64,000 nucleotides of DNA from Anaeramoeba ignava (taxonomy: Eukaryota > Metamonada > Anaeramoebidae). The notes under the pieces were generated by a model. That model searched no databases. It saw only the letters and a program-made list of their open reading frames with translations, and was not told where the DNA came from. A program made the translations under genes and the position numbers. Shown piece after piece: positions 34,487 through 45,823 of this stretch; within the stretch, counting starts at the first letter, position 1, and every line of letters starts with the position of its first letter. The stretch spans positions 248,001 through 312,000 of the forward strand of contig JAPDFW010000086.1 in NCBI GenBank assembly GCA_028826165.1, given 5' to 3'.

Positions 34487-36031
34487 TTAATTATCGGAAA
34501 ATTCACTTTCAAGACATTTCTTAACGAATTTATGAGCATCAATTAAACCGAAAATATCCACGAACTCTTCTTCGCGATGAATATTACAAGCAGCAACAGA
34601 AATAGTAGCAGAATTAATAAAAGTAGACAAAACACGCGCATCATTAGAACCAGTAGAAAAATAAGAAGAATAACCGAAAGAAGATCCAATATTTGAGAGA
34701 AATAGATCCAAAGAATAAGGCCCGAATCCACTTTCGTAGCAGCGAATAACTCTTCTTGAACCACCACCATCAAGAATCAAAGCATAAGGAAGTTCGAAAA
34801 GTTTATAAGCATGGGAACTCTCGATAAATGCCTTTGCGCCAAGTAAATGTTTCTCTTCACCGCAAGTTAAAAGCCAGTTAAAATTCATTTTGTGATTGAG
34901 TAAAAGATCCAAAATTACAAAAACTCCGCATTTATCATCTGCTCCAATGATTCCTTGTCCTGAAATGATATTCCCAGTTCTTTTCACTGTGTCAATGTAG
35001 ATCACATCCTTCATTTGCTGGACAGTATCGATATGTGCGCATAATAAGGGTCGATTTGGGAGATTGAGTGAAAAAATGTTGCCGAAACTATCAGTTTCAA
35101 AAAGAATATCATTAGCTGTAAGAATATTCTTGCAAATGTAATCGCGAAGTCTTTTTTCATACCCAGTTGGCGAAGCAATTCTCATGAGATCCAACAGAAG
35201 ATCTGTGTTTAGTGATGGTTCTGCATCCGGAACCACATTCGGAGTTTCTTCATAAAAGGAAGTGTAGTGATATCTTGATCGATCCAAAAGTTCCAACATT
35301 CTCATAGTAATAACATAAACTTTTGATAAATCATTTAGTGAAATCAATGATTCTTTTTCTTGCATTTGCGAAATTGGGAAGCACAAGGGCAGAACTTCAC
35401 AATCATCGTCAATTTTCAAATTTACTAAACCAAATCGATTGTATTGCTCGTGCGAAATGAATTGGAACGGATTTGGATCGTATTCTTTTTCGGAAATTGT
35501 TTTAATCATGTTGTAAATTCTTTTGTGTGTATTTTCGTAAGAAATTGTTATTGTGACTGGTCCTTGATCCACATTTACGGTTTCTGAATAACCATGAATT
35601 GAGATGCAATATTTTTCTTTGAAATCGGCTTTTTTGAGAATTTCGAAAATGAGTTCATTTGCCTTTTTTGGATCTTTCATTTGTGAAATTCCTAAATAGA
35701 CAACTTGGATGTTTTTTGGATTGAATGCTTTAACAATTTCCATCATAATTGCTAATGAAGCTTGATTTTTCAAATTAACTCCTTGAATAGTTTGTTTTTC
35801 TTCATTTTTGGATGTTTTTGAGTTGATTTCTGATTCATCAAAATTATCAATAGCTGAGTGAATTATAACAATAGCTTTTGGTTCTTTTACTGATTTATCT
35901 CCAATAAAATTATTGGATTCATCAAATGAAAAAGAATCTAAAAATTGGTTTAAATTTGATTCAAGAAATTGAGGAATTGCGTTTTGGTTGAGTTCAAGAA
36001 ATTTAAATAAATTTTTTTCGATTGATTCCAT
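34487..36031 (-). CDS. M20/M42-type zinc metallopeptidase with degenerate N-terminal half
   Basis: Single exon, 514 aa. The C-terminal half (about 277-510) has the full co-catalytic metal-ligand set of MH-clan peptidases: His333 and Asp335 in LLCAHIDTV, Asp365/366 in IIGADDKCGV, Glu392/393 in TCGEEKHLLGAK, Asp421 in LILDGGG, and His485 in CNIHREEEFV. The N-terminal half (about 50-250) reads like a decayed version of the same fold: IVIIHSAIDN, then QASLAIMMEIVKAF, then IQVVYLGISQ and a KYCISIHGYS strand, without the catalytic Glu pair. A cytosolic aminopeptidase or peptide deacylase is plausible; the substrate cannot be told. Codon use is more mixed than in the BTB genes, as expected for a housekeeping gene. 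Confidence 0.82.
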   Translation of the reverse strand: MESIEKNLFKFLELNQNAIPQFLESNLNQFLDSFSFDESNNFIGDKSVKEPKAIVIIHSAIDNFDESEINSKTSKNEEKQTIQGVNLKNQASLAIMMEIVKAFNPKNIQVVYLGISQMKDPKKANELIFEILKKADFKEKYCISIHGYSETVNVDQGPVTITISYENTHKRIYNMIKTISEKEYDPNPFQFISHEQYNRFGLVNLKIDDDCEVLPLCFPISQMQEKESLISLNDLSKVYVITMRMLELLDRSRYHYTSFYEETPNVVPDAEPSLNTDLLLDLMRIASPTGYEKRLRDYICKNILTANDILFETDSFGNIFSLNLPNRPLLCAHIDTVQQMKDVIYIDTVKRTGNIISGQGIIGADDKCGVFVILDLLLNHKMNFNWLLTCGEEKHLLGAKAFIESSHAYKLFELPYALILDGGGSRRVIRCYESGFGPYSLDLFLSNIGSSFGYSSYFSTGSNDARVLSTFINSATISVAACNIHREEEFVDIFGLIDAHKFVKKCLESEFSDN

Positions 36032-36192
36032 TTCAAACTTTTAATTTTTTAAAAAAAATGAAAAATGAAAAAAATTTTTTTTTTTTTTGCTTTTTATTGA
36101 TTTTGCTTTTTTTTTTTTTTGGAAAAGAAAAATTTTTTCTTATTTTTTGAGAAAGAGAGATTTTTTTTAAAAGAGAATTTAATAATTCTTTA
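36032..36192 (-). promoter_or_regulatory. 161-bp spacer between RPN10 and the metallopeptidase
   Basis: Homopolymer-rich. On the coding strand TTTTTTTTTTCATTTTTCATTTT precedes the peptidase start, again a CATTTTT context. It includes the RPN10 3' UTR. Confidence 0.45.
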
Positions 36193-39100
36193 TTATTTTT
36201 TCTCAATTTCCATATCTTGATTATCATTATTTTTTTCATCATCTTTTTTTTCATCATCTTCTTTTTTATCATCTTCTTTTTTTTCATCATCTTTTTTATC
36301 TCCATCTTTTTTTAAAGATTCAAGAGCAGATTTAATACGATCATCATTTGGATTAACACCTGGTAAACTTAATAAAACAGAATCAATTAAATCTTGATTT
36401 TGAAGAACATTTCCAAGATCAAATGCAGAATCGAATTGATTATCTTGATTTTGATTTGATTCTGTTTGTTTTTCTTTATCTTTTTCTTCATTTGATTTAT
36501 CTTGTGATTCGTTTATTGATCTTTCTAAAATTAATTTCATTTGTTCATCTTCATTTAATTCAGATATATTAACTTGATCTTGTTTTTCTTCTTGCATTTG
36601 TTGTTGTTCTTGTTCTTGATTTTGATTTTCATCATCATTTGTTTCTGAATTATCATCTCCACTAAATTCTGCAAGTGACATTTCGATTGCTCTTCTAGTT
36701 TCTTCATCATATTCCGAATCGTCTTAATTTTATAAATAATTTTATAAATAATTTTATAAATAATTTTATATTTAATTTTATAAATAATTTTATAAATAAT
36801 TTTATAAATAATTTAATAAATAATTTTATAATTAATTTTATAATTAATTTTATAATTAATTTTATAAATAATTTTATAAATAATTTTATAAATAATTTTA
36901 TTAATAATTTTATATTTAATTTTATAAATAATTTTATAAATAATTTTATAATTAATTTTATAAATAATTTTATAAATAATTTTATATTTAATTTTGTATT
37001 TAATTTTTGTATTTAAATTTTATAATTAATTTTATAATTAATTTTATATTTAAATTTTATATTTAATTTAATAAATAATTTTATAAATAATTTTATATTT
37101 AATTTTATAAAATAATTATTATATTTAATTTTATAAATAATTTTATAAATAATTTTATAAATAATTTTATAAATAATTTTATATTTAATTTTATAAATAA
37201 TATTATATTTAATTTTTATATTTAATTTTATAAATAATTTTATATTTAATTTTATATTTAAATTTTATAATTAATTTTATATTTAATTTTATAAATAATT
37301 TTTATATTTAATTTTATATTTAATTTTATAAATAATTTTTATATTTAATTTTATAAATAATTTTATAAATAATTTTATAAATAAATTTATATATAATTTT
37401 ATATTTAATTTTATATATAATTTTATAATTAATTTTATAAATAATTTTATAAATAATTTTATAAATAATTTTATATTTAATTTTATAAATAATTTTATAA
37501 ATAATTTTATATTTAATTTTATAAATAATTTTATAAATAATTTTATATTTAATTTTATATTTAATTTTATAAATAATTTTATAAATAATTTTATAAATAA
37601 TTTTATAAATAATTTTATAAATAATTTTATAAATAATTTTATAAATAATTTTATAAATAATTTTATAAATAATTTTATAAATAATTTTATAAATAATTTT
37701 ATAAATAATTTTATAAATAATTTTATAAATAATTTTATATATAATTTTATAATTAATTTTATAAATAATTTTATAAATAATTTTATATTTAATTTTATAA
37801 ATAATTTTATAAATAATTTTATAAATAATTTTATAAATAATTTTATAAATAATTTTATAAATAATTTTATATATAATTTTATAATTAATTTTATAAATAA
37901 TTTTATATTTAATTTTATAAATAATTTTATATTTAATTTTATAAATAATTTTATAAATAATTTTATAAATAATTTTATAAATAATTTTATAAATAATTTT
38001 ATAAATAATTTTATAAATAATTTTATAAATAATTTTATAAATAATTTTATAAATAATTTTATAAATAATTTTATATTTAATTTTATAAATAATTTTATAT
38101 TTAATTTAATAAATAATTTAATAAATAATTTAATAAATAATTTTATAATTAATTTTATAATTAATTTTATAAATAATTTTATAAATAATTTTATAAATAA
38201 TTTTATAAATAATTTTATATATAATTTTATAAATAATTTTATAAATAATTTTATAAATAATTTTATAAATAATTTTATATATAATTTTATAATTAATTTT
38301 ATAAATAATTTTATAAATAATTTTATAAATAATTTTATAAATAATTTTATATATAATTTTATAATTAATTTTATAAATAATTTTATATTTAATTTTATAA
38401 ATAATTTTATAAATAATTTTATAAATAATTTTATAAATAATTTTATATATAATTTTATAATTAATTTTATAAATAATTTTATATTTAATTTTATAAATAA
38501 TTTTATAAATAATTTTATAAATAATTTTTATATATAATTTTATATTTAATTTTATAAATAATTTTATAAATAATTTTATAATTAATTTTATAAATAATTT
38601 AATAAATAATTTTATAAATAATTTTATATTTAATTTTATAAATAATTTTATAAATAATTTTATATATAATTTTATAAATAATTTTATATTTAATTTTATA
38701 AATAATTTTATAAATAATTTTATAATTAATTTTATAATTAATTTTATATTTAATTTTATAAATAATTTAATAAATAATTTTATAAATAATTTTATATTTA
38801 ATTTTATAAATAATTTTATATTTAATTTAATAAATAATTTTATATTTAATTTTATAAATAATTTTATAAATAATTTTATAAATAATTTTATAAATAATTT
38901 TATAAATAATTTTATAAATAATTTTATATATAATTTTATAATTAATTTTATAAATAATTTTATATTTAATTTTATAAATAATTTTATAAATAATTTTATA
39001 AATAATTTTATAAATAATTTTATAAATAATTTTATAAATAATTTTATAAATAATTTTATAAATAATTTTATAAATAATTTAAATAATTTTATAAATAATT

Positions 39101-41554
39101 TTATAAATAATTTTATAAATAATTTTATAAATAATTTTATATTTAATTTTATAAATAATTTTATAAATAATTTTATATTTAATTTTATAAATAATTTTAT
39201 AAATAATTTTTATAAATAATTTTATAAATAATTTTTATATATAATTTTATAATTAATTTTATAAATAATTTTATATTTAATTTTATAAATAATTTTTATA
39301 TTTAATTTTATAAATAATTTTATAAATAATTTTATAAATAATTTTATAAATAATTTTATAAATAATTTTATAAATAATTTTATAAATAATTTAATAAATA
39401 ATTTAATAAATAATTTTATAAATAATTTTATAATTAATTTTATAAATAATTTTATAATTAATTTTATAAATAATTTTATATTTAATTTTATACTTAATTT
39501 TATACTTAATTTTATATTTAATTTTTATAAATAATTTTATAAATAATTTTATATTTAATTTTTATATTTAATTTTATAATTAATTTTATAAATAATTTTA
39601 TATTTAATTTTATAAATAATTTTATAATTAATTTTATAAATAATTTAATAAATAATTTTATAAATAATTTTATAAATAATTTTATAAATAATTTTATAAA
39701 TAATTTTATATTTAATTTTATATTTAATTTTATATTTAATTTTATAATTAATTTTTATATTTAATTTTATAAATAATTTTATAAATAATTTTATAAATAA
39801 TTTTATAAATAATTTTATATTTAATTTTATAAATAATTTTATATTTAATTTTATAAATAATTTTATAAATAATTTTATATTTAATTTTATAAATAATTTT
39901 ATAAATAATTTTATATTTAATTTTATTAATAATTTTATAAATAATTTTATATTTAATTTTATATTTAATTTTATATTTAATTTTATAAATAATTTTTATA
40001 AATAATTTTATAAATAATTTTATAAATAATTTTATAAATAATTTTATAAATAATTTTATAAATAATTTTATAAATAATTTTATAAATAATTTTATAAATA
40101 ATTTTTATAATTAATTTTATATTTAATTTTATAAATAATTTAATAAATAATTTTATAAATAATTTTATATTTAATTTTATAAATAATTTTATTAATAATT
40201 TTATATTTAATTTTATATTTAATTTTATAATTAATTTTATAATTAATTTTATAAATAATTTTATAAATAATTTTATATTTAATTTTATTAATAATTTTAT
40301 ATTTAATTTTATATTTAATTTTATAATTAATTTTATAATTAATTTTATAAATAATTTTATAATTAATTTTATAAATAATTTTATAAATAATTTTATAAAT
40401 AATTTTATAAATAATTTAATAAATAATTTTATAATTAATTTTATAATTAATTTTATAAATAATTTTATAAATAATTTTATATTTAATTTTGTATTTAATT
40501 TTGTATTTAATTTTGTATTTAAATTTTATAAATAATTTTATAAATAATTTTATAAATAATTTTATATTTAAATTTTATAAATAATTTTATAATTAATTTT
40601 ATAAATAATTTTATATTTAATTTTATAAATAATTATATAATTAATTTAATAAATAATTTTATAAATAATTTTATAAATAATTTTATAAATAATTTTATAA
40701 ATAATTTTATAAATAATTTTATAATTAATTTTATATTTAAATTTTATATTTAAATTTATATTTAATTTATATTTAAATTTTATAAATAATTTTATATATA
40801 AATAAAAACCTTCCATTTCTTGAGGTTGCTCATTAGAATCAGAAGACTGAGGTTTTGGAGTAGATTGAGAATCATTTCTCCTAGCATTTTCCTCCAAAGA
40901 AAGCCTCAAAGCCAAAGCCAATTCAGGATCAATATTTGGATCTACACCAAAATCATTAGAAAAATCTGAAGGATTAGCATCACCAAGAATAAGGGAGCCC
41001 TGAATTTGGTCCGAGAGGATAACGCCCGAAATTGGGGGGATATGGACAATATGGCTGTTATCGTTCTTATTAACGGTTTCTATAAGAGCGTCTAATTTTT
41101 CACGGTTTGAATCAGTTTCTCCAAAATTAACGATATCTAAAGCAACATTATTTTTTTTAAGCATATTTCCGACACGGAGAAGATCTTCGGAACTTGCTTT
41201 AACGGGGCTGCCGACAAACATTATAATGCGTTGAGCTTGTTGCCTGTTCATTCGATGTTTAAGTGCAAGTTGTGCAATATAAAGGCTTGTCACGTGATCT
41301 GAATCTCCTGCAATTTGCACCTCGTGAAGAGACGCTAAAATCTTGCCAACATCGCTTGTAGGCGCGATTACTAGTTTCGGTTGTGATCCTCCCATTGATA
41401 ATACTCCAACTGTGTTCTCAAAATTGCTGTTCGTTTTTCTTCCTGTTATTATGTTGACTGAATCTAATTGTGCTTCAAATCTTGTCGGTGAAAAATCAGA
41501 ATTTCGCATGTATTCGCTATTGTCAATACATATTAATGTTCCTTCTAATACCAT
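36193..41554 (-). CDS. RPN10: 26S proteasome regulatory subunit Rpn10/PSMD4 (S5a)
   Basis: Exons 41554-40810 and 36722-36193, phase 1 (G|AC), 424 aa. Ubiquitin receptor of the proteasome lid/base interface. The N-terminal VWA domain (about 1-190) starts with the canonical LICIDNSEYMRN-type motif and contains NTVGVLSMGG and QRIIMFVGSP. UIM 1 is PELALALRLSLEE in exon 1. UIM 2 (ETRRAIEMSLAEF) and UIM 3 (EDEQMKLILERSINES) are in exon 2. These are followed by the PSMD4 C-terminal signature QDLIDSVLLSLPGVNPNDDR and an acidic/lysine-rich tail. Three UIMs, as in flies and plants, rather than two as in human. The 4087-bp intron lies between UIM 1 and UIM 2. Splicing is supported by homology on both sides and matching phase. 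Confidence 0.95.
36723..40809 (-). repeat. 4.1-kb RPN10 intron made of a 12-bp minisatellite
   Basis: Almost uninterrupted AATTTTATAAAT units (variants AATTTTATATTT, AATTTTATAATT, AATTTAATAAAT) for about 340 copies. Nearly no G or C, apart from a few TTTTGTATTT units near 37000 and 40490 and TACTTAATTT near 39490. Donor GTTTTTATTT, acceptor AATTAAG. Higher-order runs of the ATAAAT variant alternate with ATATTT/ATAATT variants. Confidence 0.92.
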
Positions 41555-41640
41555 TTTTGTTTTTATTTTTGAAAAAGTGAAAAAAAAAAATGAAAAAATG
41601 AAAAAATGAAAAAAATGAAAAAAATGAAAAAAAAATTAAT
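41555..41640 (-). promoter_or_regulatory. RPN10 promoter region
   Basis: On the coding strand, tandem TTTTTCAT/TTTTCATTTT units followed by CACTTTTTCAAAAATAAAAA up to the ATG. Matches the CATTTTT plus ACTTTT-CAAAAATG context of the RCC1-BTB genes. Confidence 0.5.
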
Positions 41641-42589
41641 TTAAAGTTAGAATTTTCAATAAAATATTTTAATAAAGATAAAATTTTAATTTTAATAAGT
41701 TTTAATAATAATTTAATTTAGATTTATTTCAAATCAAATTCAAATCAAATTTTCATTTATTAAATTAATATTTTTAATTATTTATTAATTCAATTTTAAT
41801 TATATTTAAAATATATTAAAATTAAAATATTTTAATAAAGATAAAAATTTAATTTTAATAAGTTTTAATAATTATTTAATTTAGAATTATTTCAATTCAA
41901 ATTAAAATCAAATTTTCATTTATTAAAAATAATATAAAATTATTCTCAAAAATTTAATAAAATTTAAAAGAAAATTAAAATATTTTAATAAAGATAAAAA
42001 TTTAATTTTAATAAGTTTTAATAATAATTTAATTTAAAATTAATTCAAATCAATTTAAAATAAAATTTTCATTTATTAAATTAATATTTTTGATTATTTA
42101 TTAATCCAATTTTAATTATAATAAAATATATTAAAATTGAAATATTTTAATAAAGATAAAAATTGAATTTTAATAACTTTTAATAATTATTTAATTTAGA
42201 ATTATTTCAAATCAAATTTAAATCAAATTTTCATTTATTAAATTAATATAAATTTATTCCCAAAAATTTAATAACATTTAAAAGGAAATTGAAATATTTT
42301 AATAAAGATAAAAATTTAATTTTAATAAGTTTTAATAAGTGTTAATAATTGATTTCTTTCTAAATTTATTTATTAATAAATAATTTAAGTTTAATTATTA
42401 TTAATTTCTATTTCCAATTTTTATTTTTGTTTATTATCATTTATTCCAAATTTTTAATAAATATTTTAAATTAAATTTAAATAATTTAAAATTGGATTTG
42501 TTTCTTATTTATTGTTTTGAAGAATTTAATTTGATTGAAAGTAAATCAAAATAAAATTCAATTTTGAAAAAAAAATGAGAAAATAGTTT
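41641..42589. repeat. 161-bp satellite and conserved TLDc 3' flank (third occurrence)
   Basis: About four monomers of the 161-bp satellite (41650-42345), then about 240 bp matching 20581-20819 and 32389-32627. Same order and orientation relative to the TLDc gene as at the other two loci. Confidence 0.85.
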
Positions 42590-44204
42590 TTAAATGAAAT
42601 AAGTTTCAACTTCATCAACAATCCATTTATTATAAGAACCAGCTAAATAACTTTGAGCTTCATTTGTTCCTTTTTTTATTCCATTAGGTAGATTATAACT
42701 AGAACCAAAACTTGAATGACCAGGTTGCAATGTTGATACAAGACCCCAATCCCAATTTCCACTATATCCAAAAATAGGACCATAACTCAAACCACAATGA
42801 ATTGCATAAGAACCTCCATTATGATTGAATTTTTCAGGATCTCTATCTCCTTTATCATTTCTTAATGAAAAAATAAATGAATTTGAATCATTAATCCATC
42901 CTGAATTTCCATTAAATCCAACTTGAGTAAAACCTCCAAAAATAAAATTATCTTTTGTTTTGATAATAACTAATGTTTTTCCTTTATTATCAACTGCTTT
43001 ATGCCAATTTTTGCAATCAAATCCATCTTTTTTTGCTGAAAATCCTTTTTTCATTTTAGAAAAAAAATTATTATCATTTATCCATTCTTGTAATTTCTTA
43101 ACATATTCAATATCTTTAATAATTTCTGAATCTGAAAATTGAGGAAAATTCTTTCTTAATTCAATCTCCATTTGATATTGATCAAAAATTGGTTTCATTT
43201 TCTCATTCTCTGTTTTCAAATCTTGATTCTCTTTCTTCCATTTCTCTTCAATTTCTTTGTTTTTATCTTCAATTTCTTTCTTCCATTTATCTTCAATTTC
43301 TTTGTTTTTATCTTCAATTTCCTTCTCTTTGTTTTCAATTTCTTTTTGATTATCTTGAATAACTTTGTTTTGAATATCAACTAAAAAAGATTTAGGAAAA
43401 AAATCAAATTGTTTTAATTTATCAAAATCTTGTTTTGAAATTGAATCTTTATCAAATAATGAAAAAAAAGAATGAAATAATCTTTTCTTTTCAATTCCTT
43501 TTCTTTTTCTTTTTCTTTTTCTTTTTTTCCTTTTAATTTTTGATTTCTTTTTTCAATCCAATTATTTAAAAATTGAAAAAAATCAAATTGAAAAATTTCT
43601 TTTTTTTCTTGTTTAAATTGAATAAATTTGATAATTTCTTCTTTAGTTAAATTGAATAAATTTTCATTATTCTGAATTTGGGAAAAATTTTGATTTATTA
43701 ATTCAAAACATTTTATTTCAATTTCATTTGAATTTAAATTTCGATTTTGGAATAAAAATTGGAAAAAATTTGAATAATTAATTGAATTTGAAATTTTTGA
43801 ATAATTTCTTTCAATAAATTTAATTTAAAATAAATTGAAATTTCCAATAATTGGAGAAGATTTTCTTGATTCTCAAAAGAAATATTTCCATAATAAATAT
43901 AACTCAAAATTGATTCCATTTCTTTTTATTAAATTGATTTAAAGAAATAGAAAGAGATTCTTGCCTTAATGATTCATTAAAAAGGAGATCTTGAAGATAA
44001 AATTGATTTATGAACTTTAATTTCAAAAGGATTTGATTTATTCTCAACAAAAATTGAAAAATCTTTAAATGAATTTCCATTTAAAAGGTTTGAATAATTT
44101 TTAATTAAATTTTTTGTTACTTTTTTTTCTAAATTTTTCATTTCATTTTCATTTTCATTTTGATTTGCATTTTCAATTTGGTTATTATTATTATTATTAT
44201 CCAT
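42590..44204 (-). pseudogene. BTB-BACK-TLDc protein, copy 3, multiply frameshifted
   Basis: Near-identical N-terminus to copy 2 (MDNNNNNNQIENANQ...). Relative to copy 2 the reading frame is broken by short homopolymer losses: an A run at 43979-43983 (5 instead of 7), a T run at 43923-43927 (5 instead of 6), a T run at 43794-43798 (5 instead of 9), and further changes in the poly-charged coil at 43495-43560. The TLDc part (43219-42590, 209 codons) is fully open and keeps NWHKAVDNKGKTLVIIKTKD and the VETYFI end. As read, it is a pseudogene with an intact C-terminal domain. If the assembly has homopolymer errors it could be functional. Confidence 0.8.
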
Positions 44205-45413
44205 TTTGTTTTTGTGTTTTTGTTTTTGTTTTGTTTTTGTTTCAAAAAGGAAAAAATGAAAAAATTTAAAAAAATGAATAAAAAGTGGATTTTGAAAATA
44301 AATAAAAATATAAAAATAAGAATAAATTTAAATTAATAATTAATTTAATTTTCTTTTTAATTTATTATTTTAAATTAATTTATTAATAAATTATTATTTT
44401 TTATTAATTTTTTATTAAAAAAGGAAAATTATTTTAATTTAATTTTTAATTTAATTTTTGAATTTAAAAATTATTAATAAATTTAAATTTTAAAACAAAT
44501 TTCCAAATTAATATTAATTCAATTTAATTCAAAAAGATAAAATTTTAATTTCAAAAATCAATTTTCAAAATATTTTTAAATAATAAAATATTTAAATCTA
44601 AAACATTAAATTATTATTTTAAACATAAAATTAAATATTAAATTATATTTTTAAATTAATTTATAAATTAAATATTAAATTAAAACTATTCTTATTTTTA
44701 TATTTATATGTTAAATATTTAAATAATAAAATATTTAAATTTAAAACATTAAATTAATATTTCAATAATAAAATTAAATATTAAATTATATTTTTAAATT
44801 AATTTATAAATTAAATATTAAATTAAATCTATTCCCATTTTTATATTTATATGTTAAATATTTAAATAATAAAATATTTAAATATAAAACGTTAAATTAT
44901 TATTTTAAACATAAAATTAAATAATAAATTATATTTTTGAATTAATTTATAAATTAAATATTAAATTAAAACTATTCTTATTTTTATATGGTTAAATATT
45001 TAAATAATAAAATATTTAAATCTAAAACAATAAATTATTATTTTAATAATGGAATTAAATATTAAATTATATTTTTAAATTAATTTATAAATTAAATATT
45101 AAATTAAAACTATTCTTATTTTTATATTTATATGTTAAATATTTAAATAAAATATTTAAATATAAAACATTAAATTATTATTTTAAACATAAAATTAAAT
45201 ATTAAATTATATTTTTAAATTAATTTATAAATTAAATATTAAATTAAACCTATTCTTATTTTTTATATTTATATGTTAAATATTTAAATAACAAAATATT
45301 TAAATCTAAAACATTAAATTATTATTTTAATAATAAAATTAAATATTAAATTATATTTTTAAATTAATTTATAAATTAAATATTAAATTAAACCTATTCT
45401 TATTTTTTATATT
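44205..45413. repeat. TLDc promoter side plus about 140-bp satellite
   Basis: 44205-44300 resembles the promoter of BTB-TLDc copy 2. From about 44575 to 45410 six monomers (138-145 bp) carry TCTAAAACATTAAATTATTA and AATTAATTTATAAATTAAAT. A single related monomer lies at about 22785-22850. The array runs directly into a truncated RCC1-BTB fragment. Confidence 0.8.
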
Positions 45414-45759
45414 TCACTTAAATGAAAATGAAAAATATTTTATTATTGAAAGTAAAGAAAAACAATATAAATTTCCCAAATTAATATTAATAATGAGAAG
45501 TGAATTATATCGAGGAATGTTTTTATCTGTAACAAATGATACTTCTAATAAATTTACAGATTATAGTGAATTAAGTAATAAATCATTTCAAATATTTGAA
45601 TATTGGATTTATTCAAATCAAATTAAAAAAGAAATTCAAATTACAAAAGAAATAATTGATGAATTAGAAAGAGGAATTGATTATTTTCAATTAAATCAAA
45701 CAAATCCAAATTTATTTGATTTATTAATTAACAAATTTAATAATCAAAATCAAAATTAA
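45414..45759 (+). pseudogene. 5'-truncated RCC1-BTB fragment (C-terminal BTB only)
   Basis: In-frame with the last quarter of the downstream genes: LNENEKYFIIESKEKQYKFP, then LILIMRSELYRGMFLSVTND and the FQLNQTNPNLFDLLINKF end. Closest to the gene at 49916-51661 (it shares TNDTSNK, FQIFEYW and DELERGIDYF). The RCC1 part and first BTB are replaced by the about 140-bp satellite. It retains a possible internal ATG at 45493 and a clean stop, so a short BTB-only product cannot be excluded. Confidence 0.75.
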
Positions 45760-45823
45760 AATTAAAATTAAAATTAAAAATTAAAATTTAAATTTCATTT
45801 TTTCATTTTTTTCTTTTTTAAAA

